A stretch of 64,000 nucleotides of DNA from Leptospiraceae bacterium (GTDB lineage Bacteria; Spirochaetota; Leptospiria; Leptospirales; Leptospiraceae), in the NCBI GenBank assembly GCA_016708435.1, contig JADJFV010000015.1:1-64000 (forward strand). The letters are read 5' to 3'. Under the pieces are notes generated by a model that saw only the letters and a list, made by a program, of their open reading frames with translations, was not told the origin of the DNA and made no database searches. This document shows positions 63,899 through 64,000 of the stretch, in pieces (the first letter of the stretch is position 1; each line of letters opens with the position of its first letter). Both the position numbers and the translations under genes were made by a program.

Positions 63899-64000
63899 GT
63901 CTTCGAAGAACAAAGACCAATTTTACAATAAGGATTTTTAAAATCATTACGGTCACAATGGTTCTCACAAAGAACACCAAGTGATTTTTTCTCTGTGAAC
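63895..64000 (-). CDS. 3' end of a Cys-rich gene running off the window
   Basis: On the minus strand an open frame enters at the window end and stops at TAA (63895-63897). It reads ...KKSLGVLCENHCDRNDFK and NPYCKIGLCSSKT. The four cysteines and one histidine in 30 residues suggest a small zinc-binding C-terminus. The rest is outside the window, so the family is not recognised. Convergent with the preceding gene, stops overlapping. Confidence 0.45.
   Translation of the reverse strand, partial: FTEKKSLGVLCENHCDRNDFKNPYCKIGLCSSKT

Noticed and set aside
1..64000. rRNA, tRNA or riboswitch
   Set aside because: No cloverleaf, conserved rRNA segment or recognised riboswitch core was noticed when reading both strands; a covariance-model scan would be needed to exclude small RNAs.

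Overview
The window is AT-rich chromosomal DNA that most resembles the spirochaete family Leptospiraceae (Leptospira or an uncultured relative). Supporting signs are a DUF1564-type protein (a family I know from Leptospira), a SemiSWEET of the kind studied in Leptospira biflexa, large kinase/ATPase/GAF/SpoIIE signalling proteins, WG-repeat lipoproteins, lipoboxes of the form [L/F]xxC, and several families of small intergenic hairpin repeats. I saw no rRNA or tRNA genes, CRISPR array, prophage or intact transposase. The assignment is by eye; no search was run.

Layout. 1-1670: a decayed leuC-leuD remnant. 1671-9306: a repeat, a frameshifted FKBP, an M24 peptidase, a thioredoxin-fold protein, a CASTOR/POLLUX-like channel, a propeller lipoprotein, a DUF4956 membrane protein and a DUF1564 protein. 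9814-15743: an MBL-fold protein with two cyclic-nucleotide domains, a WG-repeat lipoprotein, a DUF1566 protein and a membrane MCP. 15745-19924: SGNH hydrolase, carbamoyltransferase, SxtJ-like protein, a 50-residue DUF5989 protein and RNase HI. 20007-21677: an outer-membrane protein.

22042-36979 is the most remarkable part. Two paralogous operons for an energy-converting-hydrogenase-related (Ehr-type, Hyf/complex-I-like) membrane complex face each other. Cluster 1 (+) encodes B, C, E, F and G subunits. Cluster 2 (-) encodes B, C, E, F, G and then one polypeptide fusing a 2x[4Fe-4S] ferredoxin to the NuoB/HycG-like small subunit, followed by a SulP anion transporter and a LysE-type exporter. 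In both G subunits all four NiFe cysteines are replaced. In the single small subunit all four ligands of the proximal cluster are replaced. The regions around the former active site are nearly identical between the two G paralogues, so a different, conserved function is likely. The second small subunit is absent.

37716-49680: a probable signalling operon (STAS protein, AsmA-like protein, lipoprotein, a 1761-residue kinase/AAA/GAF/SpoIIE protein, then a membrane protein with a PEP-CTERM-like tail). 49858-55797: SemiSWEET, a 58-residue acidic protein, a PAS protein, an acyltransferase, RluF, a frameshifted SDR and a GNAT-nitrilase fusion. 55841-60603: a copper-linked MbnP/MbnH pair with two unknown downstream partners and a Cys/His-rich small protein upstream. 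61083-64000: a CDP-alcohol phosphatidyltransferase, a sodium:solute symporter, a membrane protein and the 3' end of a Cys-rich gene.
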